Below are positions 52,881 to 61,499 of a DNA stretch of 64,000 nucleotides, in pieces. A model generated the notes under the pieces. The model ran no database searches, was not told the DNA's origin, and saw nothing but the letters and a program-made list of their open reading frames with translations. The stretch is from UBA1429 sp964482225 (GTDB taxonomy: Bacteria; Chloroflexota; Anaerolineae; UBA1429): positions 1-64,000 of the forward strand of contig CAYZWT010000010.1 in NCBI GenBank assembly GCA_964482225.1. The letters run 5' to 3'. A program made the position numbers and the translations under genes. The stretch's first letter is position 1; the number at the start of each line of letters is the position of its first letter.

Positions 52881-53687
52881 TCAGTCTGAAGTCTTGAGAT
52901 AGGCCAGGCCAACTACGCCCATCGAGAAGAATGTCCCTTGCGAGGGGCCAGCCTGATCAGGGTGCCCAGACAGTATCGCACCAATCCTCTCACTCCAAGA
53001 CCTCTTTCTCAGTCTCCAAGGCAGAGCGCTAGGCTCATGCAAGAGATACCAGTCAGTCGTCATCAGGTCATTGTCTGGAACGTCAATACGAGGGAATAAC
53101 GGACTACCGGCCCCCTCAAGCGAGCAGATGCAAGAATCAAGGTTTTCCAAAGTCATTTGCCGGCGGTCATCAAGAGAAACATCGATTGTGACTACCACGA
53201 GCCCTCCTGGCCTCAACACTCTGACCAGCTCGCCAATGGCGGCCGTCGGCATCTCAAGATGCTCAAGGACGCTTACCGAAAAGACCGCATCAAAAGTTTC
53301 ATCGGGAAACGGTATCGAATATAGACTACCCTCTACGAAGCTCAGCTCACCGTTATGCGCTGCAGAGCGACTATGGTAGAAGTCGCCCACCTCACCCCTT
53401 GAGTAGAAAGACCCGTCGTCAATGTCGAGCGCTATTACTCTGTTGCCTCTATGAGCAAGCCAAAACGGGAGTACGCTCTTCCCGCAACCAGCATCTAGTG
53501 CTAACCCGAAACTCGCAGATTGCGAAGCTGCCATCAGAAAAGGATATTCCCACCGGCGGTTCCAGTAGTTCGATACACGGTAACGCAGACGAGTCTCGAA
53601 ACTCTGTAGCTCGTCAATTGCCTGGACTACCTCAGTTCGCTCCATATCATCCCGACGCGCGAACCCATTTCGCGGATACTGTCGCAT
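52881..53687 (-). CDS. class I SAM-dependent methyltransferase
   Basis: 268 aa from ATG 53687, with GAGGAA 8 nt upstream; an ATG at 53714 would overlap the transporter gene. LALDAGCGKSVLPFWLAHRG (motif I), VIALDIDDGSF, FDAVFSVSVLEHLEMPT, VLRPGGLVVVTID. AT-rich relative to the window, like the 3' end of the next gene upstream. Probably modifies the reducing or non-reducing terminus of the polymer, as Wzt-dependent systems often require a cap. Confidence 0.87.
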   Translation of the reverse strand: MRQYPRNGFARRDDMERTEVVQAIDELQSFETRLRYRVSNYWNRRWEYPFLMAASQSASFGLALDAGCGKSVLPFWLAHRGNRVIALDIDDGSFYSRGEVGDFYHSRSAAHNGELSFVEGSLYSIPFPDETFDAVFSVSVLEHLEMPTAAIGELVRVLRPGGLVVVTIDVSLDDRRQMTLENLDSCICSLEGAGSPLFPRIDVPDNDLMTTDWYLLHEPSALPWRLRKRSWSERIGAILSGHPDQAGPSQGTFFSMGVVGLAYLKTSD

Positions 53688-53691
53688 TGCA

Positions 53692-54954
53692 CTATTCCTC
53701 TGGCTGACCGTCATCTTTCACTGTCCAAAGAACACCATCAATATGGATGGCGCCCCAGGTCCTGTTTGGTTGATCTAGGCTTCCATATCGGTGCTTTTTG
53801 CCCAAATGCACACTACACAAGGGCACGCCCCGGATCACGTCCAGTGCTTGACTGGTGAAAGATGGGTTCAACGCGATATCAAGCGTGTACCACCCTGGAG
53901 TGAGAACGATCGGCGTGATGAGTACATCAACCCAGTTGTCACCCTCCGAAAAGTTGATCGGGCAAGCAGAATCCAGCGAACAGAGGGTAGCGACATTGTA
54001 GCCGAGCCTATCTCGGATGATCAGCGTAACACAAGGGTTCTCCATCGCGTATTCGGTATGGAACTTGATGCCGAGCTGAATGCCGTCCCCCATGTAAAGA
54101 TCTGTGGGTGGGGTAGCCCCGTTCGCCCTAACAGCCACAACCCCGGCTCGCTCCCCACCCTTCTCGCGATACTCTGCGATGCTACCGAAAACCTTGCTTA
54201 GCTGAACATATCTGCTAAAGGCATCGTCGGTAGCACCGTCAAACTGCAACTCTCCGTCCGAAAACATCACTGTTCTATAGGTCAGTTCGCGTATAGCCCG
54301 CATGTTGTGGCTCACAAAGACCACCGTGCGACCCTCGCCGGCCACGTCGCCCATCTTGCCCAGGCACTTTTTCTGAAAGGCGGCGTCGCCCACGGCCAGC
54401 ACCTCGTCCACCAGGAGGATCTCGGGCTCCAGGTGGGCGGCCACGGCAAAGGCCAGGCGCACGTACATCCCGCTGGAGTAGCGCTTGACGGGCGTATCCA
54501 AAAAGCGGTCAATCTCGGCAAAGGCCACGATCTCGTCAAAGCGGCGGGCGATCTCGGCGCGCTTCATGCCCAGGATGGCGCCGTTGAGATAGATGTTCTC
54601 GCGGCCGGTGAGCTCGGGGTGAAAGCCGGTGCCCACCTCCAGCAGGGAGCCGACGCGGCCGTGGATCTCGGCGCGCCCGCTGGTGGGCTCGGTGATGCGG
54701 GAGAGTATCTTGAGCAGGGTGGACTTGCCCGCGCCGTTGCGCCCGATAACGCCGACCACCTCGCCGCGCTTGACCTCGAAGGAGACGTCGCGCAGGGCCC
54801 AGAACTCGGCGTCCTTGGCGCGCTCTGCCCGGCGGTCGCCGTTGCGTCGCAACGCGGCCACCAGCGCATCCCGCAGCGTATCATGGCGTTCGCCGTTGCT
54901 GCCGATGCGATAAAGCTTGCTCAGGTTCTCGACGCGAATCGCTACGTCACTCAT
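53692..54954 (-). CDS. wzt: ABC transporter ATPase, O-polysaccharide export (Wzt type)
   Basis: 420 aa. Walker A GRNGAGKST (71-79), signature RYSSGMYVRLAFAVA (158-172), Walker B EILLVDE (178-184), and H-loop VSHN. A C-terminal carbohydrate-binding domain from about residue 240 (KFHTEYAMENPCVTL, WTVKDD at the end) recognises the terminal cap. The ATPase half is GC-rich and the C-terminal domain clearly AT-richer, with the switch near 54,290 at the domain border, indicating domain replacement. Confidence 0.94.
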   Translation of the reverse strand: MSDVAIRVENLSKLYRIGSNGERHDTLRDALVAALRRNGDRRAERAKDAEFWALRDVSFEVKRGEVVGVIGRNGAGKSTLLKILSRITEPTSGRAEIHGRVGSLLEVGTGFHPELTGRENIYLNGAILGMKRAEIARRFDEIVAFAEIDRFLDTPVKRYSSGMYVRLAFAVAAHLEPEILLVDEVLAVGDAAFQKKCLGKMGDVAGEGRTVVFVSHNMRAIRELTYRTVMFSDGELQFDGATDDAFSRYVQLSKVFGSIAEYREKGGERAGVVAVRANGATPPTDLYMGDGIQLGIKFHTEYAMENPCVTLIIRDRLGYNVATLCSLDSACPINFSEGDNWVDVLITPIVLTPGWYTLDIALNPSFTSQALDVIRGVPLCSVHLGKKHRYGSLDQPNRTWGAIHIDGVLWTVKDDGQPEE

Positions 54955-54963
54955 TCGTCACAC

Positions 54964-55881
54964 CTACACAATGTCCGCAAACGTGCGTTCCGTCGTCCGG
55001 AAGAACACCAGCCCGCTGAGGAACACCGCCAGGGCGATGCCTACCGAGACCGCCACCAGGCCGGGGGCCAGCACCGTGTCGGTGACGCCGGGGCCCAGCA
55101 GCGCCCGGCGAAAGCCTTCGACTACGCCCGTCATCGGGTTCAGGCTCAGCAGAAAGCGATACCGCTCGGGGATAAGGGTAGTCGCATAGACCACAGGCGT
55201 CAAATACATCCAGATCTGCACCAAAAAGGGCACAAGGTAATTGATGTCGCGGTAGCGCACGTTCAGGGCCGAGAGCCAGAGGCCAAAGCCGAGGGCCGTC
55301 ATCATTGCCAGGAGCAGAAAGAGCGGCAGCAGCAGGATCGCCGGGGTCGGCGCAATGCCGTAGAGCAACATGATCACGGCAAACACCACGGACGAAACGG
55401 CGAAATCCACCAGGCCAGAGAACACCGCCGAGAGGGGGATCACCAGCCGCGGAAAGTAGATCTTGGTCACGAGGTTGGCGCTGTTGACCACGCTGGTGGA
55501 CGAGCGGGTCAGGGCCGACGCGAAATAGTTCCAGGGCAGCAGCCCGGCAAAGGCGAACACGGGATAGGGCACACCGCCCGAGGGGGCGTTGAGCAGCACG
55601 CCGAACAGGATGGTAAAGATGAGCATGGACGCCAGGGGCTGCAGGATGACCCAGATGACGCCCAGGACCGTCTGCTTGTAGCGCACCTTGACGTCGCGCC
55701 AGACCAGAAAGAAGAGCAGCTCGCGATAGTGCCAGAGGGCGTGCAGGTCCACAAAGGACAGCCCGCGCGTGGGCTGGATGACGGTTACGGGCACGTCGAG
55801 CTCCGGCGCATCGGCGGCGACCGTCGGCTCGTCCTCCCTGACTACTGTCTGTTCCTCAATCTCGGCAGTCTCTATAGCCAA
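54964..55881 (-). CDS. wzm: ABC-2 polysaccharide export permease (Wzm type)
   Basis: 305 aa from TTG 55881. Residues 45-70 hold FVDLHALWHYRELLFFLVWRDVKVRYKQ, the conserved cytoplasmic start, then six membrane helices with LLPWNYFASAL, LVTKIYFPRLVIPLS and LSLNPMTGVVEGFR. With Wzt it exports the finished polymer across the inner membrane. First gene of the glycan locus; 9 bp before Wzt. Confidence 0.94.
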   Translation of the reverse strand: MAIETAEIEEQTVVREDEPTVAADAPELDVPVTVIQPTRGLSFVDLHALWHYRELLFFLVWRDVKVRYKQTVLGVIWVILQPLASMLIFTILFGVLLNAPSGGVPYPVFAFAGLLPWNYFASALTRSSTSVVNSANLVTKIYFPRLVIPLSAVFSGLVDFAVSSVVFAVIMLLYGIAPTPAILLLPLFLLLAMMTALGFGLWLSALNVRYRDINYLVPFLVQIWMYLTPVVYATTLIPERYRFLLSLNPMTGVVEGFRRALLGPGVTDTVLAPGLVAVSVGIALAVFLSGLVFFRTTERTFADIV

Positions 55882-55962
55882 TGCTCTGTCCTGTCCTTGT
55901 CTACGGTGTTGGTCTCAGTCTGTCGTGATCTCGCGAGCATAGGTGCTCGACGTGAGTCGGCA

Positions 55963-56172
55963 TCAAAGCGTCACTTTGTGCACGCCCACGAATTCTGGCG
56001 GCTCCTCGGCAGACGGCCTATCTTCAATGCAGAGCGAGATCACCTCGCGCATATGGGCAAGCAGCTCGTCGAGGGTGCGTCCCTGTGCATAGCAGGCCTG
56101 CAAGAAAGGCACCTCACCGATATAGAGCCCGTCCTCGTCACGCTCGATCACCACATAGTATTCCTGCGCCAT
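55963..56172 (-). CDS. HicB-like antitoxin (orphan)
   Basis: 69 aa. YYVVIERDEDGLYIGEVPFLQACYAQGRTLDELLAHMREVISLCIED is the HicB partial RNase-H-like fold. No HicA toxin gene is present on either side, within 380 bp upstream or 80 bp downstream. Lies directly upstream of the exporter operon on the same strand. Confidence 0.78.
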   Translation of the reverse strand: MAQEYYVVIERDEDGLYIGEVPFLQACYAQGRTLDELLAHMREVISLCIEDRPSAEEPPEFVGVHKVTL

Positions 56173-56556
56173 CTGTTATGCCCCCCCGTTGGCCAGAGCA
56201 TGCCACGCCGTTTCAGACGACCCTTGCCCAGGCCACCCATCCGGGTACTCTCGCCAGTGCGCGCGATGCCCTACGCTGTCGCGATCTCGCCGAGCCAGGC
56301 GCGGGCGCTCTCGTATTGCCTCGCCAATGCGGATACCGCTTGGTAGACACGCCCTCGCCCATATTGTACATGGAATGGTCCGAATGCCCCAATGCGGCGG
56401 GACCCGCGTCCTGGACAAAACAAGCGCAACTTGTTTCGTTCTACACCCTGGACGAAGCGTACTTGGTATGCGGGCGAGTCGCCCGCCACCCAGCGCCTTG
56501 GCGCACCTGGCTGTCAGCACACGGGGGGCATGCTCTCATCCCCCCAATCTGAACAG
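56173..56556. other. 384-bp intergenic region with REP-like hairpin
   Basis: No gene can be supported. It contains GCGGGCG, AGT, CGCCCGC at 56470-56486, near-identical in its core to the repeat at 13665-13683. Several open frames overlap here on both strands, but none has a ribosome site or recognisable product. Confidence 0.5.
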
Positions 56557-57699
56557 TTACCAGCGCCCGCTCCCCTCTCGGCCTTGTCCCGCCGTGCGCT
56601 CGTCCCAGGTCGCGCGGCCTTCATTCTGGCTCAGCGGTGTCTGGGGCACGTTCTGCACATCCAGGCTGGCCGCCTGTAGCAACAACTGCGCCCCCAGGAT
56701 CAGCGGCAGCACCGCGATCATGACGGTGCCCGTGGTGGCGGGCAGCCCCGTGCGCACCGAGAGCGCCCAGTGGTAGGCGCCCCAGATGAGGGCGAACAGC
56801 AGCATCCAGAGGCCGTTGACGATGTAAAAAGACGCCAGGGTAAAGTCCCGGACAAAGTATAGCACCAGGATGCGGCGCAAAAAGGCGCGCAGCAGCGGGC
56901 CGGGAAAGCTCCGCAGCGCCCGCAGCTCCGAGAGGCCGCTGACCTCCTGGCCGTAGCGCGCCGGGATGGGCACGTCGCGCACCACGGCGCGGGCCAGGCC
57001 CAGTTCCAGCAGCATGCTGGTCTCGAAAAAGTAGCGCTCGTGGATGCGGCTGCGCTCCAGCTCGCGGATCACCGTCGCGTGGATGGCGGTATAGCCGTTG
57101 GTGGGGTCGAACACGCCCCAATAGCCCGACGAGAGTTTGGTCAAAAAGGAGAGGCCGATGTTGCCCAGGCGGCGCAGCGGCGGCATGGCGCCCAAGGCGC
57201 CGAAATGTAGGAAGCGATTGGCCTTGGCATAGTCGGCCTGCCCCAGCAGGATCGGCGTTACCAGCCGCCCCAGGTAGGCCGGGTCCATCTGGCCGTCGCC
57301 GTCCATCTTGACCACGATATCGGCGCCCAGCTTCAGCGCGCGCTCATAGCCCGAGAATACCGCCGCCCCCACCCCGCCGTTGACCTCTCGCGCGACCAGG
57401 TGCACCCGAGGGTCGCCAATGGCATACCCACGCACCAGCTCGGCTGTATCGTCCAGGCTACCATCATCCACCACAATGACCCACGAGACAAAGGGCGGGA
57501 TCCCCCCCAGCACCCCCGCGATATGGGCGGCAACGTTGTAGGCCGGGATCACGACGGCGATGCGGGGGACGGATGGCCGCGCCTCGGCTGCCGGGGCGTC
57601 AATGGCGCCCTCGCACTCGCCGCGCAGTGACAGGCCCGGCGCTGTGGCCGGCCACTGCGCGGGTACATCTTCCGTAGGCGCACCGATCCGTTCGATCAA
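56557..57699 (-). CDS. DPM1/polyprenyl-phosphate-type GT2 with membrane helices
   Basis: 380 aa from TTG 57699. IAVVIPAYNVAAHIAGVLGGI, VVDDGSLDDTAELV, GGVGAAVFSGYERAL, VKMDGDGQMDP; after the GT-A core, helices near residues 280-335 (FYIVNGLWMLLFALIWGAY, TVMIAVLPLILGAQLLLQA). Such enzymes load a sugar on a polyprenyl-phosphate carrier, which could feed the GT39-like transferase at 30958. A 144-bp gap separates it from the regulator. Confidence 0.88.
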   Translation of the reverse strand: MIERIGAPTEDVPAQWPATAPGLSLRGECEGAIDAPAAEARPSVPRIAVVIPAYNVAAHIAGVLGGIPPFVSWVIVVDDGSLDDTAELVRGYAIGDPRVHLVAREVNGGVGAAVFSGYERALKLGADIVVKMDGDGQMDPAYLGRLVTPILLGQADYAKANRFLHFGALGAMPPLRRLGNIGLSFLTKLSSGYWGVFDPTNGYTAIHATVIRELERSRIHERYFFETSMLLELGLARAVVRDVPIPARYGQEVSGLSELRALRSFPGPLLRAFLRRILVLYFVRDFTLASFYIVNGLWMLLFALIWGAYHWALSVRTGLPATTGTVMIAVLPLILGAQLLLQAASLDVQNVPQTPLSQNEGRATWDERTAGQGREGSGRW

Positions 57700-57843
57700 G
57701 GCAGCAAACGCTCCTGGCTTGCCTGTTCGGGCATATCACAGCGTTGCTGCTATCCTACGCCGATCGCCGCCATCTGTCAAGTATGCGTTTTTATGGTCTT
57801 CTTTACGCTTGTATGCATACCCTACGGCGCTATGGCCGACGCG

Positions 57844-58620
57844 CTAGGCCCGGTGGGCCAGCACGTACTCCGCATAGTGGGCCATGGCAAGGCACAGGAA
57901 ATCCGCCAGACCCGCGCGCACGCGCTCGTAAAAGGCGCGGAACGCGGGATCCCCGGCATAGCCCTGGCCAAGGCCACGGTACACATCAGCGGAGCAAGGG
58001 TAGAACCGCTCGATCCAGGCGTGATGCCGGGCGACCAGCGCCTGCACGGCCGGGTCGGCGGGGTCGCGCCCCATCAGCGCCGCCAGCTCAACCGTGACGG
58101 CCCCACCCTCGGCCTGCAGGGCCTGCCACGCCTCGCGGCTCATCTGGCTCACCCTGCGGTTGGCCTCCCCCACCAGCTTGGGATCGTACCTCTCGCGGGT
58201 CTCGCGCTTGATGCGCTCGATCTCCTCGGGGCCAAAGACCTCGTACAGTTCTTCATCCGTCAATGCCATCTCGTCCTCCGTCAGTCTGGTTATGGTGCGA
58301 TCGATGGTGCGCACGAGCCTGGCCAGTCGCTCGCTGCGCCCCTGCAAGAGGGAGCGATGCTGCTCCAGCGCGGCCACCTGCTCAAAGGCGGGATCGTCCA
58401 GGATGCGGCGGATCGCCTCCAGGGGCAGGTCCAGCTCGCGGTAAAAGAGCGCCTGCTGCAAACGCAGCAGCTCTGCCTCGCCATACAGGCGGTAGCCCGC
58501 CTCGCTGCGGCCCGCCGGCCTGAGCAAGCCGACCCGGTCATAGTGGTGCAGCGTGCGCACGCTCACCCCCGCCATGCGCACCAACTGGCCGATGCGATAG
58601 AGCTTGATCGTGTCCTCCAC
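57844..58620 (-). CDS. MerR/TipA-family regulator
   Basis: 258 aa from GTG 58620. MerR helix-turn-helix YRIGQLVRMAGVSVRTLHHYDRVGLLRPAGR at the N-terminus, a long dimerisation helix around residues 75-110, and a TipAS-like C-terminal domain (YGPKLVG-type start, HHAWIERFYPCSADVYRGLGQGYAGDPAF), the ligand-binding part that traps small molecules such as thiopeptides. Probably autoregulated from a promoter with a 19-bp spacer. Confidence 0.92.
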   Translation of the reverse strand: MEDTIKLYRIGQLVRMAGVSVRTLHHYDRVGLLRPAGRSEAGYRLYGEAELLRLQQALFYRELDLPLEAIRRILDDPAFEQVAALEQHRSLLQGRSERLARLVRTIDRTITRLTEDEMALTDEELYEVFGPEEIERIKRETRERYDPKLVGEANRRVSQMSREAWQALQAEGGAVTVELAALMGRDPADPAVQALVARHHAWIERFYPCSADVYRGLGQGYAGDPAFRAFYERVRAGLADFLCLAMAHYAEYVLAHRA

Positions 58621-58624
58621 GGCT

Positions 58625-58655
58625 GGTGTACACCATAACGTAACGTCAGGGTCAA
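58625..58655 (-). promoter_or_regulatory. MerR-type promoter with 19-bp spacer
   Basis: TTGACC (58650-58655) and TACACC (58625-58630) are 19 bp apart on the minus strand, the elongated spacer typical of MerR-regulated promoters, with the dyad ACGTTACGT between. The GTG start is only 4 nt past the -10, so the transcript may be leaderless or start at a later codon. Confidence 0.55.
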
Positions 58656-58769
58656 GGGGCAATCTTGGGGTTGTGAGCCGGCATTTCTCCCAGGGCGCTA
58701 GACAGCGCGCCGCCCTTGGGCTACACTGCTGGCGATCCGGAGCAAGAGCATGCTGAGGGGGTGAGCGCG

Positions 58770-59543
58770 ATGGCAGAGAGCATCAGTTATCGTCTCGATG
58801 GGCAGGTGGGCATCATCACAGGCGGCGCGGGCGCCATCGGGCAGGCCCTGGCCGTCGGGCTGGCCGAGGCGGGCGCCGATGTGGTGGTAGCGGACCTGAC
58901 CACGCAGCGCGACGGGGCCGAGGAGACCGCCCGGCTGGTGCGCGAGCGCGGCCAACAGGCCCTGGTGGCGGCCGTGGATGTGACCCATGTGGCCACCATC
59001 GAGGCCCTGGTGGGGCAGGCCGTGGACGCCTATGGCCGGCTGGACTGGATGGTCAACTGCGCGGGCATCAATATCCGCAAGCCGGCCCTAGAGTACACCG
59101 AGGCCGAGTGGGACCGGCTGGTGGACGTGAACCTCAAGGGGCTCTTTTTCTGCACCCAGATCGCGGCGCGCCAGATGGCCGCCCAGGGGCGCGGCAAGAT
59201 CGTCAACATCGCCTCGCAGTTGGCCGTGGTGGCCATGCCCGAGCGCTCGATCTATGCCATCACCAAGGCGGGGGTGGCCCACATGGCCAAGTCCTTTGCC
59301 GTGGAGGTGGCCCCGCTGGGCATCACGGTCAACGCCGTGGGGCCCACCTTTGTGTCCACGCCTCTCACCGCTGCCATGTTCGAGGACCCAGTATTCGTGA
59401 ACGAGTACCTGCCGCGCATCCCTGCCGGGCGCTTTGGCACGCCCCAGGATGTGCTGGGCGCGGTGCGTTTTCTGCTCTCGCCCGCCGCCGACCTGATCAA
59501 CGGCCAGTTGCTGATCGTGGATGGAGGGTATACCAGTTGGTAG
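58770..59543 (+). CDS. short-chain dehydrogenase/reductase
   Basis: 257 aa from ATG 58770. GGAGAIGQALAVGL (cofactor GxxxGxG), NCAGINIRKP, a Ser in NIASQL, and YAITK for the catalytic Tyr-Lys pair; GPTFVSTPLT is present. The Asp after beta-2 (VVADL) favours NAD. Classical SDR that oxidises a secondary alcohol of a sugar or polyol. The next gene overlaps by 7 bp. Confidence 0.93.
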   Translation: MAESISYRLDGQVGIITGGAGAIGQALAVGLAEAGADVVVADLTTQRDGAEETARLVRERGQQALVAAVDVTHVATIEALVGQAVDAYGRLDWMVNCAGINIRKPALEYTEAEWDRLVDVNLKGLFFCTQIAARQMAAQGRGKIVNIASQLAVVAMPERSIYAITKAGVAHMAKSFAVEVAPLGITVNAVGPTFVSTPLTAAMFEDPVFVNEYLPRIPAGRFGTPQDVLGAVRFLLSPAADLINGQLLIVDGGYTSW

Positions 59544-60652
59544 CCGCACTGCGCGCCGACTCGTACCCCCACATCCCCTTGGCGCGCGCCAGGCCGGATG
59601 CAAGTCGCTTCATAGATACGATCCTGGGCGCGGCGCGCCCGGAGCGCCCGCCGCTGGTGGAGTATCTGGTGGACGAGGCGCTGCGGCGGCCCATCGTCAC
59701 CGGCCTGATGGGGCGCGCCTGGGTGGGGATGGATGCCGGGGATGCCGCCGCCGAGGCGGCCTATCTGGACAATGTCATCGCCTTTTGGCGGCAGATGGGC
59801 TATGACTGCGTGCGCTATGAAGAGTCGCTGCCCTTTGTCGAGCGCGAGTTGGTGGGCGATGACGCCACCCAGGTGGGCGGCCAGCGACACTGGCGCGATC
59901 TGCACCAGGGCGTGATCCGCACCTGGGACGATCTGGAGCGCTACCCCTGGCCCGAGATCGGCCCAGAGACCTTTCGGCGCTATGCCTATCTGAACGACCA
60001 CCTGCCCGAGGGCATGGGGTTGCTGGTGTGCCACGGGGGCGGGGTCTATGAGCACCTGGCGGCGCTGTTCTCTTATGAGGGGCTGTGCTATGCCCTCCAT
60101 GATCAGCCGGAGATGGTGCGCGCCGTAGCCGACCGGCTGGGCGAGTTGATGCTGCGCTTTTACGAGCAGCTGGTAGAGCTGGATCGCGTGGTGGCGATAT
60201 TCCCCGGCGATGACATGGGCTTTCGCACGGCGACGCTGCTGCCGCCAGCGGCCCTGCGGTCCTACACCCTGCCCTGGCACAAGCGCTATGCGGCGCTGGC
60301 CCATGCCCACGGCCTGCCCTACCTGCTGCACTCGTGCGGGAACCTGGCTGAGATCATGGACGTCTTGATTGACGACGTGGGCATTGACGCCAAGCACTCG
60401 TTCGAGGACGCCATCCTGCCCGTCTGGGAGATGCAGGCGCGCTATGGCGACCGCATCGCGATGCTGGGCGGCGTGGATGTGGACATTTTGACGCGCCAGC
60501 CGCCCGAGGGCGTGCGCCAGCGCGTGCGCGAGATCATTGCCCGCTGCCACCCGCGTGGGCGCTTTTGTATCGGCTCGGGCAACTCGATCCCGAGCTATGT
60601 GCCCATCGAGAATTATCTGGCCATGATAGACGAGGCCCAGCGGCCCGTCTGA
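59537..60652 (+). CDS. UroD-fold methyltransferase-like protein (MtaA type)
   Basis: 371 aa from TTG 59537, with GGAGGG 8 nt upstream. Fold of uroporphyrinogen decarboxylase, but with H265-x-C267 in LLHSCGNL and C344 in RFCIGSGNSIP, the zinc ligands of MtaA/MtbA-type corrinoid:thiol methyltransferases, and without the HemE N-terminal motif. Overlaps the SDR gene. In the presence of corrinoid-related genes elsewhere in the window, a role in methyl transfer or demethylation of a methylated sugar or aromatic is possible; function is not proven. Confidence 0.75.
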   Translation: MVAALRADSYPHIPLARARPDASRFIDTILGAARPERPPLVEYLVDEALRRPIVTGLMGRAWVGMDAGDAAAEAAYLDNVIAFWRQMGYDCVRYEESLPFVERELVGDDATQVGGQRHWRDLHQGVIRTWDDLERYPWPEIGPETFRRYAYLNDHLPEGMGLLVCHGGGVYEHLAALFSYEGLCYALHDQPEMVRAVADRLGELMLRFYEQLVELDRVVAIFPGDDMGFRTATLLPPAALRSYTLPWHKRYAALAHAHGLPYLLHSCGNLAEIMDVLIDDVGIDAKHSFEDAILPVWEMQARYGDRIAMLGGVDVDILTRQPPEGVRQRVREIIARCHPRGRFCIGSGNSIPSYVPIENYLAMIDEAQRPV

Positions 60653-60678
60653 GACGTACAATCGCACAAGGGGGTTCG

Positions 60679-61431
60679 ATGAAAGGTGTCGTTCTGGCTG
60701 GCGGCCTGGGTTCGCGGCTCTACCCGCTGACCCACGCCACAAACAAGCATCTGCTGCCCGTTTATGACAAGCCGATGGTGTATTACCCGATCCAGACCCT
60801 GGTGCAGGCCGGGATCAACGAGATCCTGATCGTGACAGGGGGGCCCCACGCGGGGGATTTCATGGGCGTGCTGCGCAACGGCAAGGCCCTGGGCGTCAAG
60901 CACCTGGAGTACGCCTTTCAGGAGAACGAGGGGGGCATCGCCGACGCCCTGAGCCTGTGCGAGGATTTCGCCGATCACGAGAGCATTGCCGTGATCCTGG
61001 GGGACAATACCACCGACGCCGATATCAGCGAGGCGGTGCACGGGTTCCACCAGGGCGCCATGGTGTTCCTGCGCGAGGTGCCCGATCCAGAGCGCTTTGG
61101 CGTGCCGGTGTTCGACCCACAGGACGCGACGCGCATCGTGGCCATCGAGGAGAAACCCGCCCACCCCAAGAGCAACTATGCCGTCACGGGCCTGTACCTG
61201 TACGACAAGCACGTGTTCGATTTCATCAAGACGCTAGAGCCCTCGGCGCGGGGCGAGCTCGAGATCACCGACGTGAACAACGCCTACATCGCCCAGGGGG
61301 CGCTGCGTTGGGCCGAGCTGAAGGGCTTTTGGTCGGACGCGGGCACCTTTGAGAGCCTGTTCCGCTCCAACGTCTTTTGGGCGCAAAAGAGCACGGGCCG
61401 CGCCGCCGAGGATTTCTGCGCCTACCTCTGA
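60679..61431 (+). CDS. RmlA-type sugar-1-phosphate nucleotidyltransferase
   Basis: 250 aa, ATG with AAGGGGG upstream. MKGVVLAGGLGSRLYPLTHATNKHLLPVYDKPMVYYPIQTL is textbook RmlA, followed by ILGDNTTDADI, GVPVFDP, IEEKPAHPKSNYAVTGLYLYD, and LEITDVNNAYI. 250 residues is shorter than the classic 290-residue RmlA with allosteric site, matching the short archaeal/bacterial form. Makes dTDP-glucose or a related donor for deoxysugars such as rhamnose. Confidence 0.9.
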   Translation: MKGVVLAGGLGSRLYPLTHATNKHLLPVYDKPMVYYPIQTLVQAGINEILIVTGGPHAGDFMGVLRNGKALGVKHLEYAFQENEGGIADALSLCEDFADHESIAVILGDNTTDADISEAVHGFHQGAMVFLREVPDPERFGVPVFDPQDATRIVAIEEKPAHPKSNYAVTGLYLYDKHVFDFIKTLEPSARGELEITDVNNAYIAQGALRWAELKGFWSDAGTFESLFRSNVFWAQKSTGRAAEDFCAYL

Positions 61432-61446
61432 TCGCGGGTTATGTAG

Positions 61447-61480
61447 ACGCGACAGGAGGCGCAGACGCCTCCTGTCGCGT
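61447..61480. terminator. long stem terminator
   Basis: GCGACAGGAGGCG and CGCCTCCTGTCGC form a 13-bp stem (extendable to 15) with a 4-nt loop at 61449-61478, followed by TTTGCGTT. Lies between the convergent nucleotidyltransferase and VOC genes. Confidence 0.75.
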
Positions 61481-61499
61481 TTGCGTTCTCGGGTCGGGA

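Noticed and set aside
54307..56346. 679-residue open frame on the plus strand
   Set aside because: It lies antisense to the Wzt and Wzm genes and runs into HicB; composition is that of a GC-rich shadow frame (long runs of H, Q, G and R) and no family is recognisable.
56173..56556. hidden HicA gene
   Set aside because: Frames on both strands in this gap lack the HicA pattern (double-stranded-RNA-binding fold with G-S-H near the centre).
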